Below are positions 15,702 through 24,755 of a stretch of 33,974 nucleotides of DNA, in pieces. The position numbers and the translations under genes are program-made. Within the stretch, counting starts at the first letter, position 1, and every line of letters begins with the position of its first letter. The stretch lies in assembly GCA_947450695.1 (NCBI GenBank), contig CANFWV010000037.1, forward strand, positions 1-33,974, written 5' to 3'. Source of the stretch: Comamonadaceae bacterium (GTDB lineage: Bacteria > Pseudomonadota > Gammaproteobacteria > Burkholderiales > Burkholderiaceae_C). The notes beneath the pieces are model-generated. The model did no database searches, was not told where the DNA came from, and saw nothing but the letters and a program-made list of their open reading frames with translations.

Positions 15702-16643
15702 TCACCGCAACACGATGACGACAATCCCACTCAAGGTCAAGGCACTGCCCAGCAGCGTGCTGAACGTGACGGCATCCTTGCCTTTGAACAATAAGTGACT
15801 AAGGGGGAAAACCAAAATCGGGGTGCACAGCGTCATCAATGCGACGACTGACAGCGGAATGTAGCGCATGGCGCCAATCACCCCCATTTGGCCCAAGATG
15901 TTGCAAACACCGATCAATGCAAACAACCAAATACCCGTTCTGTCTGCTGAACGCCAACTTGAAAACAGACCCGTTTTTTTCACGCTAAACAACAAGTGCA
16001 GCGTCAATCCAAACGCTGCGCCGCTCAATGCGCCAACCACAGGTTCGTTCCAGATCCGGATCGCAGAACCGCGCAGAACGTTGCTGATGGCGTAAGCCAT
16101 CGAACTTGACAGGCCCAGCAAAAAGACCGACTGAAGCAAGCGCTCACGGTGGGTGACCACAGAAGTGGGCAAAGCAACAACGCCCCCAACATCAGGCGCC
16201 AAACCGGGTTTGTAACTGACCAGCACCAGCCCGCAGAGCGTCATCACGATGCCGCTAGCGATCACCCAACTCAGGCGTTCATCTAGAAACAACCACGCCA
16301 TGATGGCCGTGAACAAGGGACTGCTAGCCTGAAAAATGCTGGCCCGCGAAGGCCCAAAACGCACGACTGATTCGTAAAAAAACCAGCGACCCAGATAGGT
16401 CGCAAAACCACCTGCGGCAGCGAACAATAAGAAGGCCGGTGTGTTCCATTGAAAGTCTTGCGACCGAAGTGCAAACTCCAAAACCAGCGCCAGCGAGGCA
16501 AAGCCCACGTTGACCAGCGTTGCCACCAAAAACCCCAGTCCCAAACTGATGCGGCTGGCGGCCACTTTGGTAACCAAAATACTGGAAGAAAAAAGCAACA
16601 ACGCGCCAACAGACAGCCCATACCCTAAAAGCGTTTCAGACAT
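15702..16643 (-). CDS. EamA/DMT family transporter
   Basis: A 313-residue integral membrane protein with about ten hydrophobic segments arranged as two EamA repeats (roughly 1-145 and 170-313). Typical features are the FYESVVRFGPSRASIFQASS helix near the end of repeat 1, ending in ERLSWV, and the second-repeat ending RYIPLSVVALMTLCTPILVF. DMT proteins export or import small metabolites. It starts 12 bases after the stop of the Pht5-like gene and is probably co-transcribed with it, so it may move the same aromatic acid or its product. Confidence 0.9.
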   Translation of the reverse strand: MSETLLGYGLSVGALLLFSSSILVTKVAASRISLGLGFLVATLVNVGFASLALVLEFALRSQDFQWNTPAFLLFAAAGGFATYLGRWFFYESVVRFGPSRASIFQASSPLFTAIMAWLFLDERLSWVIASGIVMTLCGLVLVSYKPGLAPDVGGVVALPTSVVTHRERLLQSVFLLGLSSSMAYAISNVLRGSAIRIWNEPVVGALSGAAFGLTLHLLFSVKKTGLFSSWRSADRTGIWLFALIGVCNILGQMGVIGAMRYIPLSVVALMTLCTPILVFPLSHLLFKGKDAVTFSTLLGSALTLSGIVVIVLR

Positions 16644-16655
16644 ACGAGCTCAAGC

Positions 16656-17648
16656 TCAAATCTTGAAAGCTTCTAGCGACTCAGGTGCAAACAGTTCACG
16701 TGGCTCCAACAAGTGCTTTGAAAGGCCCTGCTCGTAGGAATAACGCAAAAAGGTCCGCAAAGTTTCTTCGTTCTTTTCAAACCCGTACGGCCAGAAGTCC
16801 TCACCCATCTCGCGTTTGACTTGCTCAACGTGCGACGTGAGCCAAGGCAACATCACCTTGAGCGCCGCTGTTTCGTAGAGGTCTTCGTAGGTGCGGCGTT
16901 GTGACTCTTCAAGCGCCTTCATCATCGAGCGGGCCACCCAGGGATTGGCCTCGTACACATCGCGGCGGATTGCCACCGTGTGCATGATCGGGAACATCTT
17001 GGTTTCTTTGAAGTAATTTCGTTCGACTTGCTCGTAGTCTTCAAACAAACGCACGACCTTGCCGCCACCTTTCAAAAAGCTGGATGGCATGCGCGCGGTG
17101 TAGAGCGCATCAATTTCACCGTCAAGCAGCATTTGCGCCAGCGTCTGGTCAGGGCCAATACGCTCGACCTTGATGTTGGGCGGCAAATCGAGCTTAATTT
17201 TTTCTGAACGACCAGGCTCTTCTTCACCCCCGGTGAAGTAGCTCACACTGTCGACCGGCACGCCATAGTGGTCCGACAAAATACCGCGAATCCATACAGG
17301 GGCGGTCATCTGGTATTCCGGATTTCCAACACGTTTTCCGATCAGGTCTTTGGCTTCACGAATACCGGATTTGGCGTTGACGTAAATACACGAATGTCTG
17401 AAAAATCGTGAGGGGAAAACAGGGATAGCCACAAATGGTCGTGCGGGATTGAACATCGACACGGTGTAAGACGACAGTGACATCTCAGCCACATCGAATT
17501 CCTTGTGCCTCAGCATGCGAAAGAAGGTTTCCTCAACAGGCATGTTGAGGTAGTTCAGGTCAATGCCGTCAGGTTGCACGCTACCGTCCATGAGCGCACG
17601 GGTACGGTCATAGTTCCAGCAGCCGAAGGTGAGTTTGAGTTTAGACAT
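16656..17648 (-). CDS. 4,5-dihydroxyphthalate decarboxylase (Pht5)-like / periplasmic-binding-fold protein
   Basis: A 330-residue protein. The beginning (LTFGCWNYDRTRALMDGSVQ, then PDGIDLNYLNMPVEETFFRM) is characteristic of the Pht5 family, which decarboxylates 4,5-dihydroxyphthalate to protocatechuate and uses the type 2 periplasmic binding fold. Further matching stretches are FPSRFFRHSCIYVN and MFPIMHTVAIRRDVYEANPW. There is no signal peptide, so the protein is cytoplasmic, which argues for an enzyme rather than a transporter receptor. No phthalate dioxygenase genes are present, so the true substrate is uncertain. It is divergent from a MarR regulator, across a candidate operator 36 bases from the start codon. 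Confidence 0.85.
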   Translation of the reverse strand: MSKLKLTFGCWNYDRTRALMDGSVQPDGIDLNYLNMPVEETFFRMLRHKEFDVAEMSLSSYTVSMFNPARPFVAIPVFPSRFFRHSCIYVNAKSGIREAKDLIGKRVGNPEYQMTAPVWIRGILSDHYGVPVDSVSYFTGGEEEPGRSEKIKLDLPPNIKVERIGPDQTLAQMLLDGEIDALYTARMPSSFLKGGGKVVRLFEDYEQVERNYFKETKMFPIMHTVAIRRDVYEANPWVARSMMKALEESQRRTYEDLYETAALKVMLPWLTSHVEQVKREMGEDFWPYGFEKNEETLRTFLRYSYEQGLSKHLLEPRELFAPESLEAFKI

Positions 17649-17684
17649 AGGGGTGGTTTATTCCGACTTGATAAAGACTATTAT

Positions 17685-17700
17685 TCTTAGCGATCTAAGA
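17685..17700. promoter_or_regulatory. Candidate MarR operator
   Basis: TCTTAG (17685-17690) and CTAAGA (17695-17700) are perfect inverted arms around a 4-base centre, flanked by AT-rich sequence. The size and position between the divergent Pht5-like and MarR genes fit a MarR dimer site. Confidence 0.5.
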
Positions 17701-17850
17701 TTATTCGTAACAGCCGATATTATCAAGAAGTTGCAAGAAAACTCATGACGCTCTTTAACACTGTGGCAGCAGTTACCCTTCTCCCTCTGCAGCCGATGCA
17801 AAAAGCAGCGCTGACGGGCCGGGCCTCCAAGTGGTCTACGGGTCAACAAC

Positions 17851-18414
17851 ATGACTAATGTGACCCACAACATCCTGCAGCACTGGCGGGAGGCGGTACC
17901 CAACGACCGACTGGCTCACCTGATCCGCGACACCGAGCGGGCCTTTCGCAGGGCCTTGCAAATACGACTGGCAGCCCATGGTGTGCCATTCGGCCATTGG
18001 AGCTTTTTGCGTATTTTGTGGGAGGCTGACGGCCTGACGCAAAAAGAGCTCAGCGAACGCGCCGGTGTGATGGAGCCGACGACCTTCAGCGCTATGAGGG
18101 CCATGGAAGTTCAAGGCTATATCGAGCGCAGGCATCTGCCTACGAACAAAAAAAATGTCTATGTTTACCTGAGCACCAAAGGCCGTGCACTGAAGAAAAA
18201 ACTGGTACCTCTCGCGGAAGAAACCAATCGCATAAGTACTGAAGGCATCTCGCCACAAGACATACAGATCACGCGAAAAGTGCTGTTCGCCATGATTGAA
18301 AACTTGGCCAAAGACGAGCTACTCGATCCCGCGCTAAAAGCAGCCAAGCTTCAGAAAAAAATCAAAATGGCCAAACCGATCAGCGCCATCAAGCGTCAAA
18401 AAGCCGCAAGCTAA
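17851..18414 (+). CDS. MarR family transcriptional regulator
   Basis: A 187-residue regulator. The winged helix lies at about 50-125: WSFLRILWEADGLTQKELSE, then RAGVMEPTTFSAMRAMEVQG, and the wing YIERRHLPTNKKNVYVYLST. The flanking helices form the MarR dimer interface. The C-terminal tail is lysine-rich and longer than in typical 140-150 residue members. MarR proteins usually repress a divergent gene and respond to phenolic or aromatic carboxylates, which agrees with the Pht5-like gene next to it. A strong bidirectional terminator begins inside its last codons. Confidence 0.93.
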   Translation: MTNVTHNILQHWREAVPNDRLAHLIRDTERAFRRALQIRLAAHGVPFGHWSFLRILWEADGLTQKELSERAGVMEPTTFSAMRAMEVQGYIERRHLPTNKKNVYVYLSTKGRALKKKLVPLAEETNRISTEGISPQDIQITRKVLFAMIENLAKDELLDPALKAAKLQKKIKMAKPISAIKRQKAAS

Positions 18415-18430
18415 AACGCCTGCGGCTTTT
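18399..18430. terminator. Bidirectional rho-independent terminator
   Basis: AAAAGCCGCA (18399-18408) and TGCGGCTTTT (18421-18430) form a perfect 10-base stem with a 12-base loop and a U-tract in both directions. It separates the convergent MarR gene and TRAP operon. Confidence 0.88.
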
Positions 18431-18442
18431 GATCTTCTTTTT

Positions 18443-19732
18443 TTACTTTACCAACGAAGGTAACCAAAGCGAGAACATCGGAACATACGTCACGAGCAGT
18501 AAGCAGACACCTAGTGCGCCATAGAACGGAAGGATAGATCTCATCACTTCGCCGACAGAAATGCCGCCGATGGCACAGCCGACAAATTGAACCGAGCCGA
18601 CCGGGGGTGTATTCAAACCGAGCGCGCAGTTGATCAGCATGACGATGCCAAACTGAATCGGATCCATGCCGAACTGCATGGCAATCGGCAAGAAAATAGG
18701 CGTGCAGATCAGGATTGTTGCAGCCATGTCGAGGAAGGTTCCCAGCACGAACAACAGGACGTTGATCATCAAGAAAATGACCCACGGTTCACTGCTCACG
18801 GACTTCATCATCTCGCCGGTCATTTGCGGCACCTCGTACAGTGCCATGAAATAGCCAAATGCGTTGGAAATGCCAATCAGCAGCAACACCACACCCGTCG
18901 TCTTGCAAGCTTTGATGCATGCCTTAAAAAAGTTTTCCAATGACAGTGAGCGGTAAACCAGCACCGTGACCAGCAGCGCCCAAGCTACCGCAATAGAAGC
19001 TGATTCTGTCGCCGTGAAGGCGCCGGACAAGATGCCCACCAGAATAATCACGACCACCAGCAGGCCAGGCAGCGCACCCCCAAAAGCCTTCATGACCTCG
19101 CCCCAACCCGGGAAGGCACCGCGTGTTGGGTAGCCGCGCTTGACAGCCACCCAATAAGCCGCGCCCAGGTTGCAAAGTGTCAAGATGATTGCGGGCACCA
19201 AGCCGGCCAAGATCAAACTGAGCACACTGACCGAGGCAATGCCGGAAGTGGCCAGCGTGAAGATGATCATGTTGTGCGAGGTCGGCATGATCGCGCCAAC
19301 CAGCGCCGCATGGGTGGTAACGTTGACGGCGTAGTCGGCGTCGTAGCCTTCCTTCTTCATCAACGGGATCATCACCGAGCCCATGGCTGACACGTCAGCC
19401 AAGGGAGAACCGGCAACGCCACCGAACAAGGTGCAGCCAATGACGTTACTCATCCCCAGTCCGCCACGCACGTGGCCGACGAGACTATTGGCAAAGCGAA
19501 CAATGCGTTCAGCAATGCCGCCATAAAGCATCAGCTCACCAGCGAAAACAAAAAATGGAATAGCCAGGAAGGAGAACACTTGCATGCCCCCGACCATTTT
19601 CTGAAACACAACGGCGATCGGCAGACCCGCCGCGACGATGGTGGCCACAGAGGACAAGCCAATCGCAAAGGCGACCGGCACACCTAGCACGAGTAAGAGC
19701 GTGAAGCTCAGGGCGAGTACGGTCAGTTCCAT
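18443..19732 (-). CDS. TRAP transporter large permease (DctM-like)
   Basis: A 429-residue membrane protein of about 12 segments, the sodium-driven translocation subunit of a TRAP transporter. Family stretches include IPFFVFAGELMLYGGIAERI, FGGVAGSPLADVSAMGSVMI and LGTFLDMAATILICTPIFLP, then NCALGLNTPPVG. The start overlaps the small permease by 10 bases. It is the last gene of the uronate operon and ends 13 bases from a strong terminator. Substrate choice is set by the P subunit; the operon partners suggest a hexuronate. Confidence 0.95.
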   Translation of the reverse strand: MELTVLALSFTLLLVLGVPVAFAIGLSSVATIVAAGLPIAVVFQKMVGGMQVFSFLAIPFFVFAGELMLYGGIAERIVRFANSLVGHVRGGLGMSNVIGCTLFGGVAGSPLADVSAMGSVMIPLMKKEGYDADYAVNVTTHAALVGAIMPTSHNMIIFTLATSGIASVSVLSLILAGLVPAIILTLCNLGAAYWVAVKRGYPTRGAFPGWGEVMKAFGGALPGLLVVVIILVGILSGAFTATESASIAVAWALLVTVLVYRSLSLENFFKACIKACKTTGVVLLLIGISNAFGYFMALYEVPQMTGEMMKSVSSEPWVIFLMINVLLFVLGTFLDMAATILICTPIFLPIAMQFGMDPIQFGIVMLINCALGLNTPPVGSVQFVGCAIGGISVGEVMRSILPFYGALGVCLLLVTYVPMFSLWLPSLVK

Positions 19733-20211
19733 GTCGGCTCCACCACTTGACCACGCACTAGCGCAATCACATGTTCAATTGAAAAAATAACAATCAGCGC
19801 GCCGGCGATCATGACTGGCACGTAGTCAATGCCATCAGGCACAGGCAACATGGGTTTTTTCTCGGTCCATTTGGCGCTGGCCCAGAGCCAGCCGCCTTGC
19901 ACCATGAGCACGCCGAAAGTGCCAACCAGCAGATGAATCAGAATTTCAATACGGTGCTGCCACTTTTCGGGCAACAGACCAACCAACGATTCCAGGCCAA
20001 TGTGACCCGCATCGCGCACGCCCACAGCCAGGCCAAAGGCGGTCACAAACAAGACCAACAGCAGAGCCAATGCTTCGGCCCAAGTCGGTGTGTCGTTAAA
20101 GATGTAGCGCCCGATCACCTGCCACTGGACGCACAGAATGACGGCGATCAAGCAGGTCACGGCGAGTAACAAGCAAAGCTTGGACAGCGCGATGCAAAAT
20201 TTTGTATACAT
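19723..20211 (-). CDS. TRAP transporter small permease (DctQ-like)
   Basis: A four-segment membrane protein of 162 residues that docks with the large permease. Hydrophobic helices are seen at LSKLCLLLAVTCLIAVILCV, WAEALALLLVLFVTAFGLAV, ILIHLLVGTFGVLMVQGGWL and VPVMIAGALIVIFSIEHVIA; WQVIGRYIFNDTPTWAE is the family signature. The frame extends to a GTG at 20229, but the ATG at 20211 has GGGGGA seven bases before it and is preferred. Confidence 0.93.
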   Translation of the reverse strand: MYTKFCIALSKLCLLLAVTCLIAVILCVQWQVIGRYIFNDTPTWAEALALLLVLFVTAFGLAVGVRDAGHIGLESLVGLLPEKWQHRIEILIHLLVGTFGVLMVQGGWLWASAKWTEKKPMLPVPDGIDYVPVMIAGALIVIFSIEHVIALVRGQVVEPTWN

Positions 20212-20283
20212 TGAAGTTCCCCCATGCACCCACGCTGATGCTCACTTTTGCAAGCAAGACACACAGCGGCGGGGCTGGCTTTT

Positions 20284-21249
20284 TTATTTAGTGTCTTGAA
20301 CCGTTTTGACCAAGCGTTTCATGTCGGGCGTGGTCATGAACTTGTCATACACCGGACCCATGACGGCTTGGAAGGAGGTCTTGTCAACCTCAACGATTTG
20401 CGCACCAGCGGCTTTGACGGTCGCCAGTGATTTGGCTTCTTGCTCATCCCACTTCTGGCGTTCAAAGACAACCGACTCTTTGGCTGCAGCGCGGATCATG
20501 TCTTGCTCGGCCTTGGGCAACTTGTCCCAAATGACCTTGGACATCACCAGAATTTCTGGCGCCATGGAGTGCTCCGTCTTGGAATAGAACTTGACCGCTT
20601 CAACGTGTTTGGCTGTGTCGAATGAAGGGATGTTGTTCTCGGCAGCATCAATCAAGCCAGTCTTCAGGCCCGTGTAGACCTCGCCATAGGGCATCGGCGT
20701 GGCGTTGGCACCCATCGCGCTGATCAACGCGACCCACAAATCAGACTGCTGAACGCGGATCTTCATGCCCTTGGTGTCGGCCACGGTCTTGATGGGTTTC
20801 TTGGCGTAGATCGAGCGGGCACCGCTGTCATAAAAAGCCAGGCCAATGAAGCCGGCTGACTCGCAGCTCTTGAGGATTTCGTCACCTACAGGGCCATCCA
20901 GCGACTTGCGCATGTGTGCCACCGAACGGAACAAGAACGGCATGGTGGGCACCTGCGTCATCGGGCAAATAGCGTTCATCGGACCGACATTGACGCGGGT
21001 CAGGTCCAAGGCACCGATCTTCACTTGGTCAATGGTTTCTTTTTCAGTCCCCAAAGCGGACTTGTTAAAGACCTTGATTTTGTGTTTTCCGCCGCTCTTT
21101 TTTTCGAGCAACTCACTCATGTGTCGAACTGCCGTGACGGTGGGGTAGTCGTCTGCGTTGTGCGTGTCTGCAGATCGGAATTCAGTGGCATAGGATGAAC
21201 AGGCTAAAACGACTGCCGCAGCCGCCACAAGGGATTTTTGAAATGTCAT
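20284..21249 (-). CDS. TRAP transporter substrate-binding protein (DctP-like)
   Basis: A 321-residue periplasmic receptor. A signal peptide ([20 protein letters not shown]) is cleaved near ATEF, and [20 protein letters not shown] begins the mature fold. [13 protein letters not shown] holds the conserved arginine that binds the ligand carboxylate, and [20 protein letters not shown] is the most diagnostic family stretch. It lies 49 bases after the lactonase gene and 72 bases before the small permease, on the same strand. Together with uronate dehydrogenase this points to galacturonate or glucuronate, an inference from context. Confidence 0.93.
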   Translation of the reverse strand: MTFQKSLVAAAAVVLACSSYATEFRSADTHNADDYPTVTAVRHMSELLEKKSGGKHKIKVFNKSALGTEKETIDQVKIGALDLTRVNVGPMNAICPMTQVPTMPFLFRSVAHMRKSLDGPVGDEILKSCESAGFIGLAFYDSGARSIYAKKPIKTVADTKGMKIRVQQSDLWVALISAMGANATPMPYGEVYTGLKTGLIDAAENNIPSFDTAKHVEAVKFYSKTEHSMAPEILVMSKVIWDKLPKAEQDMIRAAAKESVVFERQKWDEQEAKSLATVKAAGAQIVEVDKTSFQAVMGPVYDKFMTTPDMKRLVKTVQDTK

Positions 21250-21298
21250 GATGTCTCCTTAAGACTTGTCTTTAGTAATGAACGGGAAGCCATAAATA

Positions 21299-22222
21299 TC
21301 AACACAGGGAAAAACTGGAAAAGCAGGAAAAAACAGGTTCGGGTTGCCCGCGCGCGCCCACGTCAATCGCAAACACTGCGCCATTTAGGCCAGTTTGCTC
21401 AGGCAGCACGCCTGCGGGCAGGATGGTGGTCACAAAAAGTACGTCCAAGTTCGGGCCGCCAAAAGCACACATCGCAGGCTTAGAGACGGGGACGCTGACA
21501 GATTTCAGCAACTTGCCTTGCGCAGAAAACTGATGAACCAAGCCAGCGTCGTTGGCGCAAATCCAATAACAGCCATCTACATCCACAGCCGCACCATCAG
21601 GGCGACCGGGCAACACGAGCATGTCAACAAAAAGGCGCTGTTGGGACAGAACCCCGGTCTGGGCATCTCGGTCCCAAACCCATATTTTTTGAACCGTGGG
21701 ATGCGAGTCAGAGAGGTAGTAAGCACCACCATCAGGGCTGAAACCCATCCCGTTTGGTGTCACGAGCCCGGTTATTTGAGGCTCACTCAAACCCGCCTCG
21801 TCAAAGCAATACACCGCACCCACGGGTGCCGCCAGTGACATGTCCATGCACAGGGAGCTGACCCAAAAACGGCCTTGAGCATCGCAACGACCATCGTTAA
21901 AGCGCATGTTTGGGGTGGGGTGTTTGACACCGGCCAGCAGCGTCGCATCAACGTCGAGGCTCTCTCCCAACTTGAGCAGGAAAATTCCGGTTTCCATCGC
22001 CGCCACCAGCGTTCGTGGCTCACGGCGGTCTGTCAACGCCACACAACCCACCCGCTCAGAGGTGTACCAAGTTTGCTGCGTCTCACTGGCCCAATCAAAC
22101 CGGTGAATACGACAGCCTTCGATATCCACCCAATACAAAGCTTGCTCTGTAACAGACCAGACGGGGCACTCACCCACGCGATCGCGTGAGCTGGTCAAAA
22201 TTCGGATTGACTGCTTGGCCAT
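21299..22222 (-). CDS. SMP-30/gluconolactonase family protein, probable aldarolactone (hexuronolactone) hydrolase
   Basis: A 307-residue six-bladed propeller lactonase. The metal site of the family is complete: Glu18 in VGECPVW, Asn109 in MRFNDGRCDAQGRFW (with Arg107), Asn157 in VTPNGMGFSPDG, and Asp209 in RPDGAAVDVDG. In a unit with uronate dehydrogenase the expected role is to open glucaro- or galactaro-1,5-lactone to the aldarate. The frame extends to 22285, but that would overlap udh by 59 bases; the ATG at 22222 is four bases past the udh stop and matches the family start (IRILTSSRDRVGECPVW). No strong ribosome site is seen, so coupling to udh is likely. Confidence 0.9.
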   Translation of the reverse strand: MAKQSIRILTSSRDRVGECPVWSVTEQALYWVDIEGCRIHRFDWASETQQTWYTSERVGCVALTDRREPRTLVAAMETGIFLLKLGESLDVDATLLAGVKHPTPNMRFNDGRCDAQGRFWVSSLCMDMSLAAPVGAVYCFDEAGLSEPQITGLVTPNGMGFSPDGGAYYLSDSHPTVQKIWVWDRDAQTGVLSQQRLFVDMLVLPGRPDGAAVDVDGCYWICANDAGLVHQFSAQGKLLKSVSVPVSKPAMCAFGGPNLDVLFVTTILPAGVLPEQTGLNGAVFAIDVGARGQPEPVFSCFSSFSLC

Positions 22223-22226
22223 GGTG

Positions 22227-23045
22227 TTACTGAAAGGGGCCGGCTTTGACAAAACTACCGCCCTGAAACTGCACGGCGGGATCATTCAAGTCAGGCGTTG
22301 GTGTTCGTGCGTAGACCGCGTCCTTGAAAACGTCTGAGCTGTCCTTAGGGACGTAGCCCACATGGCGGGCTTTGCTGTTGTCCCACCAAGTCACCGCGTT
22401 ATTCGACATTCCGAAAATAATCGAATGACCCAAAACCGGTGTTGTCAGACAAGCCGTGATCAGACGATGCAGATCATCAAAGCTCAGCCAACTGGCCAGC
22501 ATGCGCCGATCCCGCGGCTCCGCAAAAGAAGAACCTATGCGCACGCAGGCGGTCTCAATGCCATAACGATCAAAGTAAAACCGGGACAGGTCTTCGCCAA
22601 AGGCTTTGCTGACGCCATAAAAACCATCCGGACGCGCAGGATTTTCGGCGTTGATGGTTTTGCTTTGGCGATAAAAACCCGTCACGTGGTTGGAGCTGGC
22701 AAACACCACACGCTTGACGCCATGTTTGCGTGCGGCTTCGTACAAGTGATAAACGCCCAGAATGTTGGCCTGCATGATGGGCTCGAAGGGTCCTTCAACC
22801 GAGACGCCACCCAAATGAATGATGGCATCGACCCCAGCCACCATGGTGTTGACGGCATCGGCATCAGCCAAATCGGCCAACACGATCTCTTCGTTTTGAC
22901 CAGCTGTCCCAAATGCAACGCGGTCAGACAACCGCAATACATCGCAATTGGCTCTGAGTCGTTCGCGCAACTGTTGCCCCAAACCGCCCGCGGCCCCAGT
23001 CAACAATAGCTTTGAGTGGCTCTTCGTGTTCATCATTTGAGTCAT
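22227..23045 (-). CDS. udh: Uronate dehydrogenase (NAD-dependent, SDR family)
   Basis: A 272-residue short-chain dehydrogenase that oxidises galacturonate or glucuronate at C1 to the aldarolactone. GAAGGLG at 17-23 binds NAD; FASSNHVTGFYRQ (115-127) and the YxxxK pair Tyr143/Lys147 in GFYGVSKAFGE match known uronate dehydrogenases, as do RPDGFYG and the end WWDNSKARHVGYVPKDSS. These long matches set it apart from other epimerase-like SDR proteins. The frame extends to a TTG at 23069; the first ATG (23045) is used here, although 23036 is better spaced from GGA. It is the first gene of the operon; a GntR-type operator lies 67 bases upstream. Confidence 0.92.
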   Translation of the reverse strand: MTQMMNTKSHSKLLLTGAAGGLGQQLRERLRANCDVLRLSDRVAFGTAGQNEEIVLADLADADAVNTMVAGVDAIIHLGGVSVEGPFEPIMQANILGVYHLYEAARKHGVKRVVFASSNHVTGFYRQSKTINAENPARPDGFYGVSKAFGEDLSRFYFDRYGIETACVRIGSSFAEPRDRRMLASWLSFDDLHRLITACLTTPVLGHSIIFGMSNNAVTWWDNSKARHVGYVPKDSSDVFKDAVYARTPTPDLNDPAVQFQGGSFVKAGPFQ

Positions 23046-23111
23046 TCCAATTTTTCCGTTGCCCAACAAGCTTGATCAGTCGATAGATTCAAAAATACAC
23101 ACACTGACACA

Positions 23112-23136
23112 ACATCAGTCATGAGTTGTCTGACAA
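23112..23136. promoter_or_regulatory. Candidate GntR (FCD) operator upstream of udh operon
   Basis: The core TTGTCTGACAA at 23126-23136 is a perfect palindrome around a central base, the typical FadR-subfamily operator form. The 25 bases 23112-23136 match 30978-31002, upstream of garL and the GntR gene, at 22 positions, in the same orientation relative to the minus-strand genes. Confidence 0.7.
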
Positions 23137-23245
23137 GTTAAAATTATCTGAGCGTGAATCTAACAAGTCAATAGGATTAAGGCCGACCAAGGGAAAACCC
23201 TTAAATTGATGCAAGACCAGACACAAGGAGCGGCGTTGACGAAAA

Positions 23246-23269
23246 AAAAAGGTCCCTAAGGACCTTTTT
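23246..23269 (-). terminator. Rho-independent terminator of CoA-transferase operon
   Basis: A perfect 10-base stem (AAAAAGGTCC / GGACCTTTTT) with a 4-base loop, followed on the minus strand by a long T-run. It begins 25 bases past the subunit B stop. Confidence 0.88.
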
Positions 23270-23293
23270 AAATAGAGAAAGAAACTTCTCGAC

Positions 23294-23932
23294 TCAAATC
23301 AGTTTGACTCCGGTCTTAGACTGCAACAACTCCAGCGTCACGCCCGGTGCCAGCTCAATGACTTTCAAGCCTTGCGGCGTCACGTCCATAACAGCTAGGT
23401 CGGTGATGATGCGGTCGACCACGCCGAGACCCGTCAACGGCAAGGTGCATTGGGTCAGAATTTTCATGTCTTCGGTGCCGTCTTTCTTTTTGGCAACGTG
23501 TTCCATCAAGACGATCACGCGCTTAACGCCGGCCACCAAATCCATGGCACCGCCCATGCCCTTGACCATCTTGCCAGGGATCATCCAGTTCGCCAAGTCG
23601 CCCTGCTCGCTGACCTGCATCGCGCCGAGGATGGACAGGTTGATCTTGCCGCCACGAATCATGGCAAAGCTGTCGTGACTACCGAAGATCGACGAACCCG
23701 GAATGGTGGTGACGGTTTGCTTACCGGCATTGATCAAATCGGCGTCAACCTTATCGTCAGTTGGAAAAGCGCCAATCCCAAGCATGCCGTTTTCAGACTG
23801 CAGCCAGACTTCAATGTTGGAGGGCACAAAGTTAGCCACCAGCGTTGGGATGCCGATGCCAAGGTTGACGTAAAAGCCGTCTTCGAGTTCTTGGGCAGCG
23901 CGAGCTGCCATTTGGTCTTGGTTCCACGCCAT
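23294..23932 (-). CDS. scoB: 3-oxoacid CoA-transferase subunit B
   Basis: A 212-residue beta subunit. The catalytic glutamate that carries the CoA thioester is Glu47 in [11 protein letters not shown], and [27 protein letters not shown] and [16 protein letters not shown] are typical. The enzyme moves CoA from succinyl-CoA to acetoacetate or 3-oxoadipate. Without ketone-body or beta-ketoadipate genes around it, the acceptor (SCOT or PcaIJ type) stays open; similarity in the acetoacetate direction seems closer. It follows subunit A with a one-base gap and is followed by a strong terminator. Confidence 0.93.
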   Translation of the reverse strand: MAWNQDQMAARAAQELEDGFYVNLGIGIPTLVANFVPSNIEVWLQSENGMLGIGAFPTDDKVDADLINAGKQTVTTIPGSSIFGSHDSFAMIRGGKINLSILGAMQVSEQGDLANWMIPGKMVKGMGGAMDLVAGVKRVIVLMEHVAKKKDGTEDMKILTQCTLPLTGLGVVDRIITDLAVMDVTPQGLKVIELAPGVTLELLQSKTGVKLI

Positions 23933-23933
23933 G

Positions 23934-24653
23934 TCAGGCTCCTGTTGGGTTGCTGGTCGGCACGGTGACCGTGCGTTTTTCTATGCGTTTTTCCGGATTG
24001 GCATTAAGCACGATGCGGTGCACATAAATGCCTGCCAGATGAATGTCATCGGGCGCCAATTCGCCGACTTCCACAATCTCCTCGACCTCGACAATGCACA
24101 GCTTTCCGGCCATGGCCACGGCCGGGTTGAAGTTGCGGGCCGTCAGGTTAAAGCGCAGGTTGCCCGACTTGTCGGCTGTGTGTGCTTTGACCAGCGACAC
24201 CTCGGGTGTCAACGAGCGCTCCATGACGTAGTTTTCGCCATCGAACTCGCGCAATTCTTTGCCTTCAGCGACCAAGGTACCCACGCCGGTTTTGGTGAAA
24301 AATGCCGGGATGCCGGCACCGCCAGCGCGCAGCTTTTCAGCCAAGGTGCCCTGCGGCGTGAATTCAAGTTCCAGCTCGCCCGCAAGGTACTGGCGCTCGA
24401 ACTCTTTGTTCTCTCCGACGTAGCTCGAAATCATTTTTTTGATCTGCCGCGTGTCGAGCAATTTGCCAAGGCCAAAGCCGTCAACACCGGCATTGTTTGA
24501 GATGACGGTGAGGTTTTTGACCTGACTTTGTTTGAGCGCTTCAATCAGCGCCTCAGGGATGCCGCACAGGCCAAAACCACCAACAGCCAAGAGCTGGCCG
24601 TCTTTGACGACGCCCTTCAGGGCGGCTTCGGCAGAAGGGAATATTTTGTTCAC
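23934..24653 (-). CDS. scoA: 3-oxoacid CoA-transferase subunit A
   Basis: A 239-residue alpha subunit with the glycine-rich CoA-binding start ([17 protein letters not shown], residues 24-40), the middle [20 protein letters not shown] and [15 protein letters not shown], and [16 protein letters not shown]. The two subunits form the active heterotetramer. It is divergent from a PAS-LuxR regulator, with a perfect inverted repeat 62 bases upstream of the start. The likely role is use of acetoacetate or another 3-oxo acid, possibly linked to polyhydroxybutyrate or fatty acid turnover. Confidence 0.93.
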   Translation of the reverse strand: MNKIFPSAEAALKGVVKDGQLLAVGGFGLCGIPEALIEALKQSQVKNLTVISNNAGVDGFGLGKLLDTRQIKKMISSYVGENKEFERQYLAGELELEFTPQGTLAEKLRAGGAGIPAFFTKTGVGTLVAEGKELREFDGENYVMERSLTPEVSLVKAHTADKSGNLRFNLTARNFNPAVAMAGKLCIVEVEEIVEVGELAPDDIHLAGIYVHRIVLNANPEKRIEKRTVTVPTSNPTGA

Positions 24654-24714
24654 AAAAGTCTCCAGTTAAATCCACCCGGCCGTGAAGCAGCCCGGCAGCA
24701 GAGCTACTACGATA

Positions 24715-24734
24715 CTACGTAACGCATTACGTAG
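24715..24734. promoter_or_regulatory. Inverted repeat, probable operator of PAS-LuxR regulator
   Basis: CTACGTAA and TTACGTAG are perfect 8-base arms around CGCA, located 22 bases before the regulator start and 62 bases before scoA. Extra partial copies of CTACG lie just upstream (about 24704-24714). The TACGTA core and dyad fit a LuxR-type helix-turn-helix dimer. Confidence 0.65.
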
Positions 24735-24755
24735 TTTCCCCTAAAGGTTTGCCCC

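Noticed and set aside
23933..23934. Possible fusion of CoA-transferase subunits
   Set aside because: Subunit A has a clear stop and subunit B its own ATG; only one base separates them, but they are separate genes.
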